From Corythucha ciliata (lineage: Eukaryota > Arthropoda > Insecta > Hemiptera > Tingidae): a DNA stretch of 64,000 bases. Numbering within the stretch: the stretch's first letter is position 1; every line of letters starts with the position of its first letter. Location: positions 40,328,751 through 40,392,750 of the forward strand of contig CM075942.1 in assembly GCA_038030265.1 (NCBI GenBank), read 5' to 3'. Shown one piece after another: positions 33,015 through 43,539 of this stretch. Under the pieces are notes generated by a model. The model searched no databases and had not been told where the DNA came from. It was given only the letters and a program-made list of their open reading frames with translations. Both the position numbers and the translations under genes were made by a program.

Positions 33015-34683
33015 TAGTCCAGTCTAATCGTATAAAAAAAATACCACACGTGGACAAAAATCTCGTCTTTGATTTTTTCACTTTATTCTATGTTTTTTGG
33101 GGTGAGGAACACGAATCTGAAGAGATCCAACACAATTTCCTCGTGCGTTTTGAGAAAATCATGAAAAACTGATAATTTTTGGCACTGTTTTTAGTTTTTT
33201 GCTTGCAACTCCTCAATGACGCCTTCTACGGAAAATTGTACCCTGTTCTTTTTTGAAAGAGCATCAAGTTCTGCGTCGAATCACTTTTTCTTTTGTCACA
33301 ATTGACCCAGCCGTTTCGCCGGTATTGATTATTTTAAAATGGTCATTTTTAGTCGCTTTTGGCAAAAGTGTGTGAAAAAATAAAAGTAGTTCAACTCTCA
33401 GTTGAGTGATGTAATCTCTTACGCTACCTATAAGACTGGTGATATGGTGAGTTTTAACATTTGTGGACTAAGTTAGTGGGCATAGCCACTTTTTTTTTTT
33501 AAACAAAACATATTTTCCTATTTTCATCGCCCTGTACAGAATATTTTACGGGCCTTCAAAAATTTGGCAAATATGGTTTTTGACTGTAAATTTTACCAGC
33601 TTTCACTGAAAAATAGTGCAATTTTCATCGGAAGCTTCGTTCGATAGTTATAGGCAAAAACGTTCGGCTGAAGAAAGGAGTTATTGGGAAATTACTCATT
33701 TTGCGAATTTCCCACTGCGTTTTATTGCAACTTATCGGGTCTTTATAAAAACGCCATACATGACTCGTTATAGGAAATTTAACGAGCTTTCAGATGAGTT
33801 TCTTTAAAGTTTAATCGGATGGATAGTTTTTGAGTTATAGGCCGAAATGTGACAAAAAACTTTTTTTAAAACGCCATACATGACTCGTTATAGGAAATTT
33901 AACGAGCTTTCAGATGAGTTTCTTTAAAGTTTAATCGGATGGATAGTTTTTGAGTTATAGGCCGAAATGCGACAAAAAACGTTTTTTTTTTTTCAGGAAA
34001 TTTCAAATTGTTTGACGTTATGGCCCAGTCTTATAATAATCTTCAAATGAAATTTCATATAATAGGTCTGATACAAAATTCAATCAGCTTTCAGATCGTT
34101 TTTCATAGAAAAAAAAATGGACCACTAGTTCTCGAGCTACTGGTAAAAATGTGCATAAAAACGTGGTTTTTGGGCCGCCTTTTTTCGCGTTTTTTTGTCG
34201 CTAACTGATACCACTGATTTTTCCTGAAGGTTTCAAGGCTTTTCACTTATGTAAAATTCAATTCTGAAAACTTTCATTTCTTGACATTTTTCGATTGGAA
34301 CAGCCGTTTTCAAGTTGCAGCTGCCTTATTCATTTTTATTAATTTTACAAAAAGTGACTAAAAATGACCATTTCAAAAAATTAATATCGGTGAAACGGCT
34401 GGGTCAATGGTGACAAAAGAAAGAACGATTCGACGCAGAATTCAATGCTTTTCAAAAAGTGAGAGGTTAACATTTTCCGTAGAATGCGTCATTAAGCAGT
34501 TAAAAGGAAACAACTGAAAAAAGTGCGAAAAATGAGCAGTTTTTCGCGATTTTCTCAAAACGCACAGGGAAATTTTGTTGGATCTCTTCAGATTCGTGTT
34601 CCTCGCCCCATAAAACATAGAATAAAGTGAAAAAATCGAAGACGAGATTTTGGTCCACGTGGAACTACCGTTTAACTGGACTA
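33015..34683. mobile_element. Foldback element, TAG...CTA family, ATA duplication
   Basis: Ends TAGTCCAGTCTAATCG and the inverted ...TTAACTGGACTA bound arms of about 345 bp (CACGTGG, CATAGAATAAAGTG, GACCCAGCCGTTTC). The 3-bp duplication ATA lies at 33012-33014 and 34684-34686. The repeat it interrupted is seen uninterrupted at about 39410-39505. The spacer contains a 120-bp tandem duplication. Confidence 0.8.
33751..33990 (+). repeat. Perfect-period 120-bp tandem duplication
   Basis: Two adjacent 120-bp units start ACGCCATACATGACTCG at 33751 and 33871. They are identical apart from isolated differences near their ends (GAAATGTGAC against GAAATGCGAC). This indicates a recent duplication within the foldback spacer. 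Confidence 0.9.
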
Positions 34684-34724
34684 ATAATATAAAGTTTAAT
34701 GACTTGGTTTTCCATATGACTTTG

Positions 34725-34889
34725 GGTTGTGATTTTTGAGAATTCAAGAACTTCAATTTCAAAATTAACTTGCTCTGCTGCTCTAGAGTGAGCAATCGGG
34801 AGCAAAGGACTGCTGGTGACGTCAGTCTCCACCCCTCCCGGCCGATTGACAGGGGGAAATCTGCGGCACCTATAGTTAAGTTTTCACCA
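34725..34889 (+). mobile_element. Right half of split CAAGGTGACT miniature element
   Basis: From GGTTGTGATTTTTGAG through CTGCGGCACCTATAG this continues the element started at 29288. Its terminus (TTTTCACCAACG) is eroded compared with intact copies. Confidence 0.7.
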
Positions 34890-35179
34890 ACGCCGATCAA
34901 CAACTCATCACGATTACTATAGCATTTTGCATCAGAAATCGCGATCAATTCTAAACTTTGTTCGTGAAAACGGGTCTCAGTGATGGACTCTCGAACGTGT
35001 TGCTTCACTTCGATAGTTCGATTTGTTCACTCCCACCAAAAATATTTAAACAAATCAACAAACAACTTTTACTACGGGCACTATGGCTACACAGTGAGCA
35101 TATGTTCTAAAATTATTCCCGGTGCGTTATTTTTAGAAGAAGGGGTAAAGGGGAGCTCATTTAACTAAATTCGGGGGGA

Positions 35180-35640
35180 GACGAGAGTCCATCCTTAAGT
35201 GCACAGACTTTACCTACTTCCACTTTCATGCACCCTTCCTACCCACTAAATATCACTAGCGTCTAAAGAGAACTCCCCGTGGGATTCTCGTAGTACACCA
35301 GAAAGCCGTAGCTCGTACGGAGGTGTAGTGTCCGCTTCTTTTTTTAAAAACCGAGGATTAGAGTTCTCGTATATATTTTTTATTTTTTATCTTCATGAAG
35401 TCCAACCCGAAATCTTTTGAAGAAAATAAACTTATTTTATTCCCTAAACTAAACATAAACCTTTTAACGCCTAAACTAAAAATTTCACAGCACAACTAAC
35501 GGCTTTCTGGTGTACTACGAGAATCCCACGGTGAGTTTTCTTTAGACGCTAGTCTAAATATCAACTTTATCTTCCCCAAAATGCCGGATGTTCTCACTCG
35601 GTTGTACAGTTACCTAAGTATAGTTGTGGCTACATCACGC
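35180..35640 (-). repeat. Dispersed host repeat, inverted copy of 1300-1545
   Basis: CTACTTCCACTTTCATGCACCC...CTACCCACTAAATATC and, after the insertion, AACTTTATCTTCCCCAAAATGCC match 1300-1545 in reverse orientation. Confidence 0.65.
35255..35553. mobile_element. 299-bp miniature element with 9-bp target duplication
   Basis: Ends ACTAGCGTCTAAAG and CTTTAGACGCTAGT continue as inverted repeats of about 55 bp (GTGGGATTCTCGTAGTACAC). They are flanked by a perfect 9-bp duplication CTAAATATC (35246-35254, 35554-35562). A 9-bp duplication suggests a Mutator-like origin; this is inferred. Confidence 0.85.
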
Positions 35641-37523
35641 GTCAATCCCACTCCCAGCCCCACCTCATCTTCTTATTTAACAATCGAGTAGACGCCTACT
35701 GGAAACATAGATATTCAGGTAACACACGAGTTCAATGAAATAAAACTAGAAGATACAAAGTTTGAATTTGTTGAGTCCTAAAACGTCGACAGTTCGAGAG
35801 AGAGGAGAAAAAAAAAATGTGGCAAAACAAGAGCGAAACGGTATAAATAGCTTGTAATAAACTGCAACCTTGAATTTATCGACGCCTCTTCCGAAAGTAT
35901 CATTTTTGTTGAAATGACTTCTCGTCGGTTTAAAATACGTCAGGAAGTCGTAGGCACCCTACATATTAATTAAGTACATACATATATCCACTTCTAAGCT
36001 GCTACAATAATTCAATAACTTGGCCAGTACCAGTAGTAGACAAAGGCTATGAATCATGTTGCGTTTTCAATAAAACACTCGAAGTTAAGCAGCCCAGTTG
36101 AAAATAAATGTATATTTTACTCTTTACAAAACAAAACCCCTCTTTAATTAAAACTCTTACCAGAACCTAACGGGATAACAGATCATGTTTATCTAACTGA
36201 GGTAAAGTGGACTGTACTATTTTATGCCAAAGGAAGCACGTGATTTCGAGCTAATTGCACGAACAAATTAAAATACAATTAAAATAAAAACAAAAATGAA
36301 ATACATAGACATAATAGGCCTTATGAAGAATACGAAACAACTCAGTACAACATGACAGTTCCCACACAATGTGTAAAACGACGTCCCCTCACCTCCCCCC
36401 GTCATTTGATCACATCACTCAAATCCACGTTCATTTGTCATTCATGATATTCGCTCAGTGTGAATTTAAAACTAGAAGTTAATTTCTTTCAATAACACAC
36501 GATCTTCACCTACTGCCCTTGAGAATGCACATTGTAAAACTGTCAAGGGGAAGGTCACGGACGCTGCACCGAGCATTTCGACTCAACTGTTTTACTACGA
36601 TTCACGCAAAGGCAACTTTTTCCCTCCGAGTCCCACGTTTTGGTTTATTATTCATTCTGAATAATGTACTCTCGTATGTTTTCGGACAGGAAACATTTTT
36701 ACAGCCCCTCCCCCTCAAACTTTTTCCTGGTACGTTTTAACATGTCTAGATTCGATTTTTGGATTGTCCGACCGCCGTTCGGGTCATATTTTGCCCTGAA
36801 CTAGGATTGCTCGAAAAAAGAAAAGAAAAAAAACGTTCTTTCGCACATTAACTCCATTTAGGATCAAACTGGTCCTAACTTCTCGCCAGTCCGATTAACT
36901 AACTCCCTGGGCTTTTATTGGTCAAAAGTGGGAGTTTGCTAAGTTTTTGAGATCATCAGGTGTGGGGTGAACGATTTTCATGTAATTTCTAGCAAAATCT
37001 TGCTATATGTAATTATGAACAATAAACCCAAGTGTGTTTTGCAGCCTTTTTATTCAAGAACATGAATAGGTAGGTCCTTGAAAGTTAAACCAATGAAAAC
37101 CTCACGTTTCGAACTAAAACCGCCTTTCCTACAAGCCACTAAACTCTTTTTGGGTCCATCGATCCTCAGACATTCCTTAAAGTGTCATTGTCTTTCATAA
37201 ATTAGGTTTTAAGCAATAAAAACGCAAGAGAACTTTTGTATTTGATCATCAAACGAGTGATAAAAACACGTGAAAACCCCAAAATTATCGCCGTTGGTTT
37301 GAAGGTTAATAATAGAAAATAGAGGTGCCAAGTAATAATTAAGCGGATCTCTCCTCCCTCTACTTGTTATTCTCCTTCCAAAAACGTAGTGGACTGAGTC
37401 CAAACGTACATTCACTGACGAAATTTATCCGTGCAATCATTTCAATTTTTAGAAAGGCTTTCTACCAACAATAGAAAATAAGGTGGAAAAGGGCAGACGG
37501 TCTACAGTTCTTAAACCGCTTAC
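35641..37523. other. No supported gene
   Basis: Inferred Met intron. No repeat structure or exon could be supported here. Confidence 0.45.
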
Positions 37524-37606
37524 CTAGACATGTCTAAGAACGAGCTGAGTAAAATGTGCATTGTTCAACATAAGATCTCGAGATGACAGATGAGACTCCG
37601 TGTCTA
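37524..37606 (-). CDS. Met: Met, candidate linker exon between bHLH and PAS-A
   Basis: Follows a 90-bp intron (37607-37696; donor GTAAGC, pyrimidine tract CCCCCCTCTCTCTC, acceptor AAGGCAG). Entered in phase 1, it reads IDTESHLSSRDL...FTQLVLRHV. Its length (about 27 residues) and end fit the bHLH-to-PAS linker of Met. The strong donor TAG|GTAAGC would leave the exon in phase 0, as the PAS exon requires, but its last in-frame codon is TAG (37524-37526). An alternative weak donor two codons earlier (CAT|GTCTAG) would avoid the stop and keep phase 0. Thus the exon is either spliced at the weak site, ends a truncated isoform, or carries a disabling mutation or sequence error. Confidence 0.5.
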
Positions 37607-37696
37607 CTGCCTTGCAGAAGCAACAGAGTGATTGTTGTGAGAGAGAGGGGGGATTCTTGAGTTGATATAAAACAGTTAAAACAAAAGTCCGCTTAC

Positions 37697-37863
37697 TTTG
37701 ATGAATTCGAAGAAAAGTAGCCGACAGTCGTAGGATGCTAGTCTTATCGAGTTTTTTGGCTGAAGAGGACACCATAGGAACGAGTATAGCCAACTCGTTT
37801 ATGAATTGGTTCAATTTGTCTCGTCTCTGTTTTTCGGCTTGATTTCTCATTTGACGACTCGAA
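37697..37863 (-). CDS. Met: Methoprene-tolerant (Met), bHLH exon
   Basis: Minus-strand exon of 167 nt between acceptor TTTGTTTACAG and donor AAA|GTAAGC. It encodes a complete bHLH: basic region MRNQAEKQRRDKLN, helix 1 FINELAILVPMV, loop SSSAKKLDK, helix 2 TSILRLSATFLRIHQ. The combination RN.AEK.RRDKLN, ELA.LVPMV, KLDKTSILRLSA and the missing E-box-type ExxRR spacing of other classes match Met/Gce. They differ from Clock (EKKRRDQFN), Cycle (RRDKMN) and Taiman. Met binds juvenile hormone through its PAS-B and, with Taiman, activates genes such as Kr-h1; it acts in the nucleus. Upstream coding exons were not identified between 37864 and 39230. Confidence 0.85.
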
Positions 37864-37896
37864 CTGTAAACAAATACAAAAAATGTATTATTATTA

Positions 37897-37931
37897 TTTA
37901 CGTAAAAATAATAATAATAATAATAATAATG
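37897..37931. repeat. (AAT)n microsatellite
   Basis: About nine AAT units just upstream of the acceptor side of the Met bHLH exon; they generate a Tyr/Asn run in a chance open frame. Confidence 0.85.
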
Positions 37932-39237
37932 ATGAAATTGTAAATAAATGTTCAACAAGAGAGAAATTGCGCGAGGATAAAAATGTATCCTTGACAAATC
38001 TTTGTATGCCGCCTCCCACTCAGTTTCAAGGCGAAACAACAAAATTGCTCGTTGAACAACTTCATTGGCTAAAATCATAAAATTGAGCATTTATCATGTT
38101 TCCTAGTTATTTATCAGCCTTTAGTGCGTAAGCTACATATCAAAACACAGAAATTTTGACCTCAAACGTGGAAGCCAAAAGAGTTCAAAACAAGTTTTCC
38201 CAAAGATAAAACTTTAAATGACGATTAGAAGAAAGCGAGATATTGAAAAACCTTTTAAGATGAACATCCTCAATTTAAACGTATAGTCAACAGAAGAGGG
38301 GTTGAGTTCAGGCGATAGGGGTTTAAGGCTAAGTTTTCGGTGGCTCACTTTTGTCGACACGTTTTAGAACTAAAGTAGGTATAATTAAAAACACATAAAG
38401 AGTCAGTAAAGCATTAGGGACTCCTTTCTTTCAGCAGTCAGATTCCTAATATCCAGGAACTCGAAAAAATTGATTCTCAAAGTAACTGATGACACTTGGC
38501 TATTGTTTATCAAGGCAAGACGCTGAGTTGCCAACAGGAAGAGGAGAGAATCGCCAAGATCCAATTGCAAACCCCTGGATGTTATGACGGGCTTTAATCT
38601 CGAGATAGAGTAAGATCTAGTGAAGTAGGTACTTTTTTTTGTCGTTATTATTTTTCACTAGATGGAATTATATTAATGACCCAGGCGCTCATTAAATGAA
38701 AAAAAAGGAATGTTGTAACATTTTCAAGGTAGTTTCGCGCCCGAGTCAACTAAGAGCAAATCATTTACCGTGATCCTATATCCAGTATGATATTGCCAAC
38801 TACAACATTCCAATAAGAATGCTAACTACTCTATTAACCAATATTGCAATAAAATGAGGAACTTGCATGAATGCCCGATTTGGGGGGAAAAGTATACAGG
38901 TGAATCGGCAAATGCGGACAAGGGTATCAACGGTAGTTGCAGCCCGATTGGTGCGTCTGGTGATTTTTAAATAAATTTCAAAGTTCTTCAGGAGGGGATG
39001 GATGGTGCGAGGGAAAAATGACGTCAATGTGCAGTTTTGAAGCACTTGAGGAAACTAAAAAATGTTTTGTTTATAAATAACAAGAAAAATTAAACCCCAG
39101 AAAACGCGTCTTTCCCTCTCTCTTCCTAACACCACCCACTACATTGGCCCCGTTGTAAAACTCAAAAAATTGCTCAGCACTTGATGAGATTTTGTTTTCA
39201 ACACATGTAAAATAAGAGGGAAGGATTAATCGAAATT
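37932..39237. other. No supported gene
   Basis: Probably the intron or 5' region upstream of the Met bHLH exon. No exon, repeat or promoter could be supported. Confidence 0.4.
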
Positions 39238-39239
39238 AA

Positions 39240-39379
39240 GCCCTGTTCACACGATGCAATGTTTGAAGCTAAATTGCACGCTGGATTTTGAAAAACATCC
39301 AGTCACTACCAAGGAACATATGTTTTTAAAAAACCAGCATGCAATATAACTTCAAACATTGCATCGTGTGAACAGGGCT
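39240..39379. mobile_element. 140-bp palindromic element next to TTAA
   Basis: Arms GCCCTGTTCACACGATGCAA and TTGCATCGTGTGAACAGGGC are almost perfect inverted copies of about 39 bp. Both flanks read TTAA (39236-39239; 39380-39383). The related word GTGAACAGGGCCTTACACTATAC occurs in the elements at 51602-52237 and 56735-57959. Confidence 0.75.
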
Positions 39380-39546
39380 TTAATCGTGCAAAGTCATTAT
39401 GGAAAACCAAGTCATTAAACTTTGTATTATTTGTATGTTAAGAAAATGAAGCGGTTCGTGGGTTGGGATTTTTGTTCCCGATACGTTGCGCTGCTCTACT
39501 TTGAAAGTACAAAAGGCAAGTGTTGAAAAAAACACATCGGGAAAGG

Positions 39547-39824
39547 CAAGGTGACTAAATTTTCTATAGGTGCCGCAGATCACTGTCCTTCACCTACGTC
39601 ACGAGCAGTCTCAACCGCCATTGCGCTGGACCCAGTACATTATTAATTGTTACCGGTCTGTGATTTTTGAGAATTCATAAACTTCATTTTCAAAATTAAC
39701 TTGCTCTGCTGCTCTGGGGTGAGCAATCGGGAGCAAAGGACTGCTGGTGACGTCAGTCTCCACCCCTCCCGTCCGATGGGCAGGGGGAAATCTGCGGCAC
39801 CTGTAGTAAAGTTAAGTCACCTTG
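39547..39824 (+). mobile_element. CAAGGTGACT hAT-like miniature element, intact
   Basis: Inverted ends CAAGGTGACTAAATTTTC/AAAGTTAAGTCACCTTG and the subterminal GGTGCCGCAGAT/ATCTGCGGCACC are flanked by a perfect 8-bp duplication GGGAAAGG (39539-39546, 39825-39832). Inserted into hAT-like copy 2. Confidence 0.85.
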
Positions 39825-40548
39825 GGGAAAGGACACGGTAGGTTACGATCGAGTTGGCATTGCATTCTTATCTATTCCTGGTTGCCCCGTTCATTTAAGT
39901 TCTACATTGGAAGCTTGCTGCAAATCGGTTTTTTTTTTCAATAACTCAGTCTTGATGTCATTGTAGGCATCAAAATTACGTAAAATGGAACTTAAGTGAC
40001 TACGCTGGGGGATTATCGAAGGAAGAATCGCCGCTATCTACAAAAAAAGGAAAATAAATCGGTGCCGGTCCTTGCTCGTGAGTATCCAATCGCTCAACAT
40101 TTAACATCTTGTCATCAATAAAAATCGGGCAACTTATTTCAATCATAGTGTCCTTTCTAGTACAAAGATTCATTAGTGGCAATTCGACAGACGCCCGTCA
40201 TTTCCCGGCGATGTCGAGCTTGGATAATGTAAATTACCTCGTTGACGTGGTGAGTGCATTCACAGAAGAGGAGAGTTTCGCGATTTGAAATCACTTAAAC
40301 CGCATCACGTCGACAGAAGTGGCTTAGTTAGTACTTCGGGAGTTCGGAATGCCGGAGACAAGGGCTTTGTGATGACAAGAGTGAGTTTTCCGTTGTTATT
40401 CAAGAAAAAAGGCCAGTTCACAATTTATTATCGGTACGGGAACGTAAATGCGAATGGGTGACTATAGTCGGACCAGAGCAATCGTTTCATTTCAAACCTT
40501 TTCACGTTGCCATCCCGTCAATTTTGAAGTGGCTTAACTTTTAACTAG

Positions 40549-40718
40549 CGCGTTAGGCTCGTTTCACATATACGAGGTTTCACGCGGCGCGGTTTTGGCT
40601 GCCGCGTAGTGACCACTTACACCTTTACACACGTGCGGTACATATTACTTGGTTCGATGCGAAAGCGGCATTACAAGCGGGGGCCTCGTGAAACCGCGTT
40701 AGTGTGAAAAGAGCGTTG
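40549..40718. mobile_element. Probable GC-rich hairpin element
   Basis: Imperfect inverted ends of the type GCTCGTTTCACA...GAGGTTTCACG and CGTGAAACCGCGTTAGTGTGAAAAGAGC surround a GC-rich centre. It resembles TTTCACA-type miniature elements; no duplication was seen. Confidence 0.45.
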
Positions 40719-41192
40719 GGAAATGCTTAACGTAGAATGTTCACGTGCTCCTTTTATAGCGCTGAAGAAGATTACCTAACCCTGATGCTTGGAAAAGAAT
40801 CTGGAGAAGGATACACGGTCCTTTCCAGCCCTCGAGTAGCACCCAACAAACGTGTAGTTCACCGGCATTTCGTTTTTTTTTTGATCGGTCGAATAAACGC
40901 CATTTGTGTATTATAGAATAAAAAGAACACGTTTTGATGATTCTCTAGTCAAAATTCATTTTCCAAGTGACATAGGAACAATACTTCTTGGCCGAGTAAT
41001 GTGAGGAATACACATTCTGTTCTGCCTCAGTGACTGAAAACCGGAAGAAACTATCACCGTCTGTGGAACAATTGCTTACAATAGACCTAAATTTCAGCTC
41101 ATAAAACATAAAACAACTTTTGGAACGTTAAAATTAAGTAAATATAAATAAATCACTCAATACTGTAATAAATTTGGGGTAACCAGGAAAGG

Positions 41193-41457
41193 CAAGGTGA
41201 CTAAACTTTACTATAGGTGCCGCAGATTTACCCAGGAGGGGTAGAGACTGACGTCACCAGCTGTCCTTTGCTCCCGATTGCTCACCCTAGAGCAGCAGAG
41301 CAAGTTAATTTTGAAATTGAAGTTTATGAATTCTCAAAAATCACAACCCAATAACAATTAATAATGTACTGGGTCCAGTGCAATGGCGGTTGGGACTGCT
41401 CGTGACGTAGGTGAAGGACAGTGATCTTCGGCACCTATAGAAAATTTAGTCACCTTG
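41193..41457 (-). mobile_element. CAAGGTGACT hAT-like miniature element, reverse copy
   Basis: Reverse-oriented copy of 39547-39824 with intact ends. Both sides carry CAGGAAAGG (41184-41192, 41458-41466), an 8- to 9-bp duplication closely similar to the GGGAAAGG target of the other copy. Confidence 0.8.
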
Positions 41458-42162
41458 CAGGAAAGGTAATATAACCCAACTCTTATCTCGTGTCCGTTCC
41501 CGATGGTATCAAGATAGATATCATGCTACAACTTCAAACCGAAAATAAGTATAATAATTTTTGTATTTGGCGGGGATTCTCCTTTTTTATTCTTAACGGG
41601 AGCAAAAATCCCAACCCAAAATAAAAAACATTTTTTTCCTCGAGTCTGAGGACTTGGTTTTCCATATGACTTTGTAATCGTGTTATAGTTTTACAACGGA
41701 CCCATTGACTGCCCTTTGACGTAATCAAATCCACACTCAAAATTTTTAAAAATTCGCCTAAAATAAAACCTTGATTGATTTCATTGCATAATGTGGGCAA
41801 TTGTCATGTTGAAGAGCCTTCTTCAAGAGACAACCAGTGATTGAAAAATGTGCAAGTTCCCCATTGAATCGCGTCGTTTTATCGCCGTCGGTTTCTTCAA
41901 AAATGTTGTTTACTTCTATACATGGCGTACAGAGATTAACGCAACAAAACTATAACAACCCATTCTACATTCCCCTAGAAACAAAGGTTAATTTGAAGTT
42001 CATTAAGAGAAAAAAGGAATTTAATTTTAATCCCTGGCCCCTAGCCAATCAATTGCATAATCGGCAAGAAGTCTGAGATGAGACATCATGAATAAATGCT
42101 CTTCCGGCCGCCTTCATAAATACCGTGAAGCAACACCCCCTTTTGAGCAATTTATTGATAAA

Positions 42163-42310
42163 AATATTATTAGTGAAGCCGTAAAGTAGTTTGATAGGTT
42201 TTAGTGGTAACCAGTTTTCAAACAATTAATTTTAAAATAATTTTAATTATTCGCAAAGCGCATTCACATTTGTGTTCCTGTGGTTCTCCGAGGCGATGAA
42301 AGTGCAATCA
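42163..42310 (+). repeat. Dispersed repeat (copy of 5665-6175)
   Basis: GTGAAGCCGTAAAGTAG, AATTATTCGCAAAGCGCA and GTTCTCCGAGGCGATGAAAG match the interrupted copy near 5.7-6.2 kb. This is the uninterrupted version. Confidence 0.65.
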
Positions 42311-42723
42311 GTAGTGAGCAAATTGATAAGTCTTCTCAGAAACTGCGTTCTTTCCAATTTTTCAGGACCAGGGAACCGGTTTTCCCAGTTTTGGCAAAGC
42401 TGCCAGTTTCTCTGGCAGCTTTCCGTAAACCGAAAACAATGGTCCTGGGGACAAGTATAGATAGTTTTGTCCTTAGTCACTTTTAGTGCATTTCAATTTG
42501 AAAGTTTTGGACAGGTTATTACAGGTAGGTTAACTGAATAATCAGCAAAAGGCAACAAATTTACTTTGTAATAACGCGTTTAAGGAAGGTTCACCTATGC
42601 CTTAATTGATGACTTACTCCGTGTTTTTTCACACGTTAGGAACAATATCTTGTAGCGTGCCGCAAACAGCTAACAAGCCTCAAATGATTTTTATGTATTT
42701 TAAAATAACAAAAACCTTATGTT

Positions 42724-43139
42724 AAAAAGTTTTGTTCCGACAGCAGCCTGTCGAGAAAAGTGAATTTCATTCATGCGAAAATCGAGTCAAACCCCATTAG
42801 TCAGAACGATATCATCAAATTATGAATGGTAGGCCGTGGTATAGAAAGTCAAAATCATAAAATCGTGTTACTTTTTACCGCAGGCCCCTTTTTTGGCACC
42901 AACTGAGGGGGAACAAAATGATGAAAATGAAAAAAGAAACAGAGTCGGTTTGGTTACCCATACGATATGGGAAGGCGGACTCTTGTTAGAGGTGTTATTT
43001 GCAATTAAAATCTTTATCCCGGCCTAAATTTCATCCATAATTGATTGATATCGTTCTAACTTATGAGGTTTGACTCGATTGTCGCATGAATGAAATGCAA
43101 TTTTCCCGACAGGCTGCTGTTGGAACAAAACCTTTTTCT
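42724..43139. mobile_element. 416-bp inverted-repeat element
   Basis: Arms of about 110 bp (AAAAAGTTTTGTTCCGACAG ... and ... CTGTTGGAACAAAACCTTTTT) also share CGAGTCAAACC and CATTCATGCGA. The spacer of about 185 bp has no gene. A tRNA B-box-like GGGTTCGAATCCG follows at about 43222 outside the arms. Confidence 0.7.
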
Positions 43140-43539
43140 TATTAGGTACGTTAATTTTCAGATCAGTTACATAGGTTAAATGGTATGTCACAGTTTCACC
43201 ATTGCGGAATGCGGAGTGCCTGGGTTCGAATCCGAAACAATTTTTTTTAATTTTTTTTTTGTTCCTCCCTTTTTGGCCCACCTCAGGATTTTTTACTCAA
43301 GATTTATTAGGCTGTAGGCAAATCAAATAAAAGAGACGGCTCAAAATAAAATGTCAATAAAATTTGTTAGTAATTGGGTGGTCCAGTAAGGTTAATTTAA
43401 TAGCTCCCCTCCGCCGAGAACTCCCCTGCCATATAAACGGATTTGGTTCACTAGGGTCTCAAACGAATGCGCGTTCATTTCTCATTACTCGAGTCAATTT
43501 TGGGGGCAATTGCAGCAACAGCCGTCCGTTAACGAATTT

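Larger units (their letters stand above)
29407..34724. mobile_element. 5.3-kb hAT-like composite element, copy 1
   Basis: Ends CAAAGTCATATGGAAAACC and GGTTTTCCATATGACTTTG are inverted repeats. It is flanked by a perfect 8-bp duplication GGTTGTGA (29399-29406, 34725-34732) lying inside a miniature element that is otherwise continuous elsewhere. Eight-base duplications and CAAAG ends fit hAT. A second copy with the same ends lies at 39389-41674. The interior carries the Crypton-like gene, a composite repeat (31566-32702) and a foldback (33015-34683). I see no hAT transposase. Confidence 0.8.
8618..37523 (-). other. Putative giant Met intron
   Basis: Bounded by the donor GTAAGC next to 37524 and the acceptor TTTATTTCAG next to 8617. 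It contains a plus-strand secreted-precursor gene (15172-16229), a Crypton-like gene (29816-31204), four of the six TAG-ended foldbacks and a 5.3-kb hAT-like element. The interval rests on the inference that the bHLH and PAS exons belong to one transcript. Confidence 0.55.
39389..41674. mobile_element. 2.3-kb hAT-like element, copy 2
   Basis: It begins CAAAGTCATTATGG and ends CCATATGACTTTG, flanked by a perfect 8-bp duplication TAATCGTG (39381-39388, 41675-41682). Terminal blocks match copy 1 (29407-34724) in reverse orientation: CCAAGTCATTAAACTTTGTA type on the left, AGTCTGAGGACTTGG type on the right. The interior differs from copy 1 and includes two CAAGGTGACT miniature elements. A 60-codon minus-strand frame at 40000-40182 is unassigned. 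Confidence 0.8.

Noticed and set aside
43200..43240. B-box-like GGGTTCGAATCCG as a tRNA gene
   Set aside because: No A box or foldable cloverleaf upstream; at most a SINE remnant.
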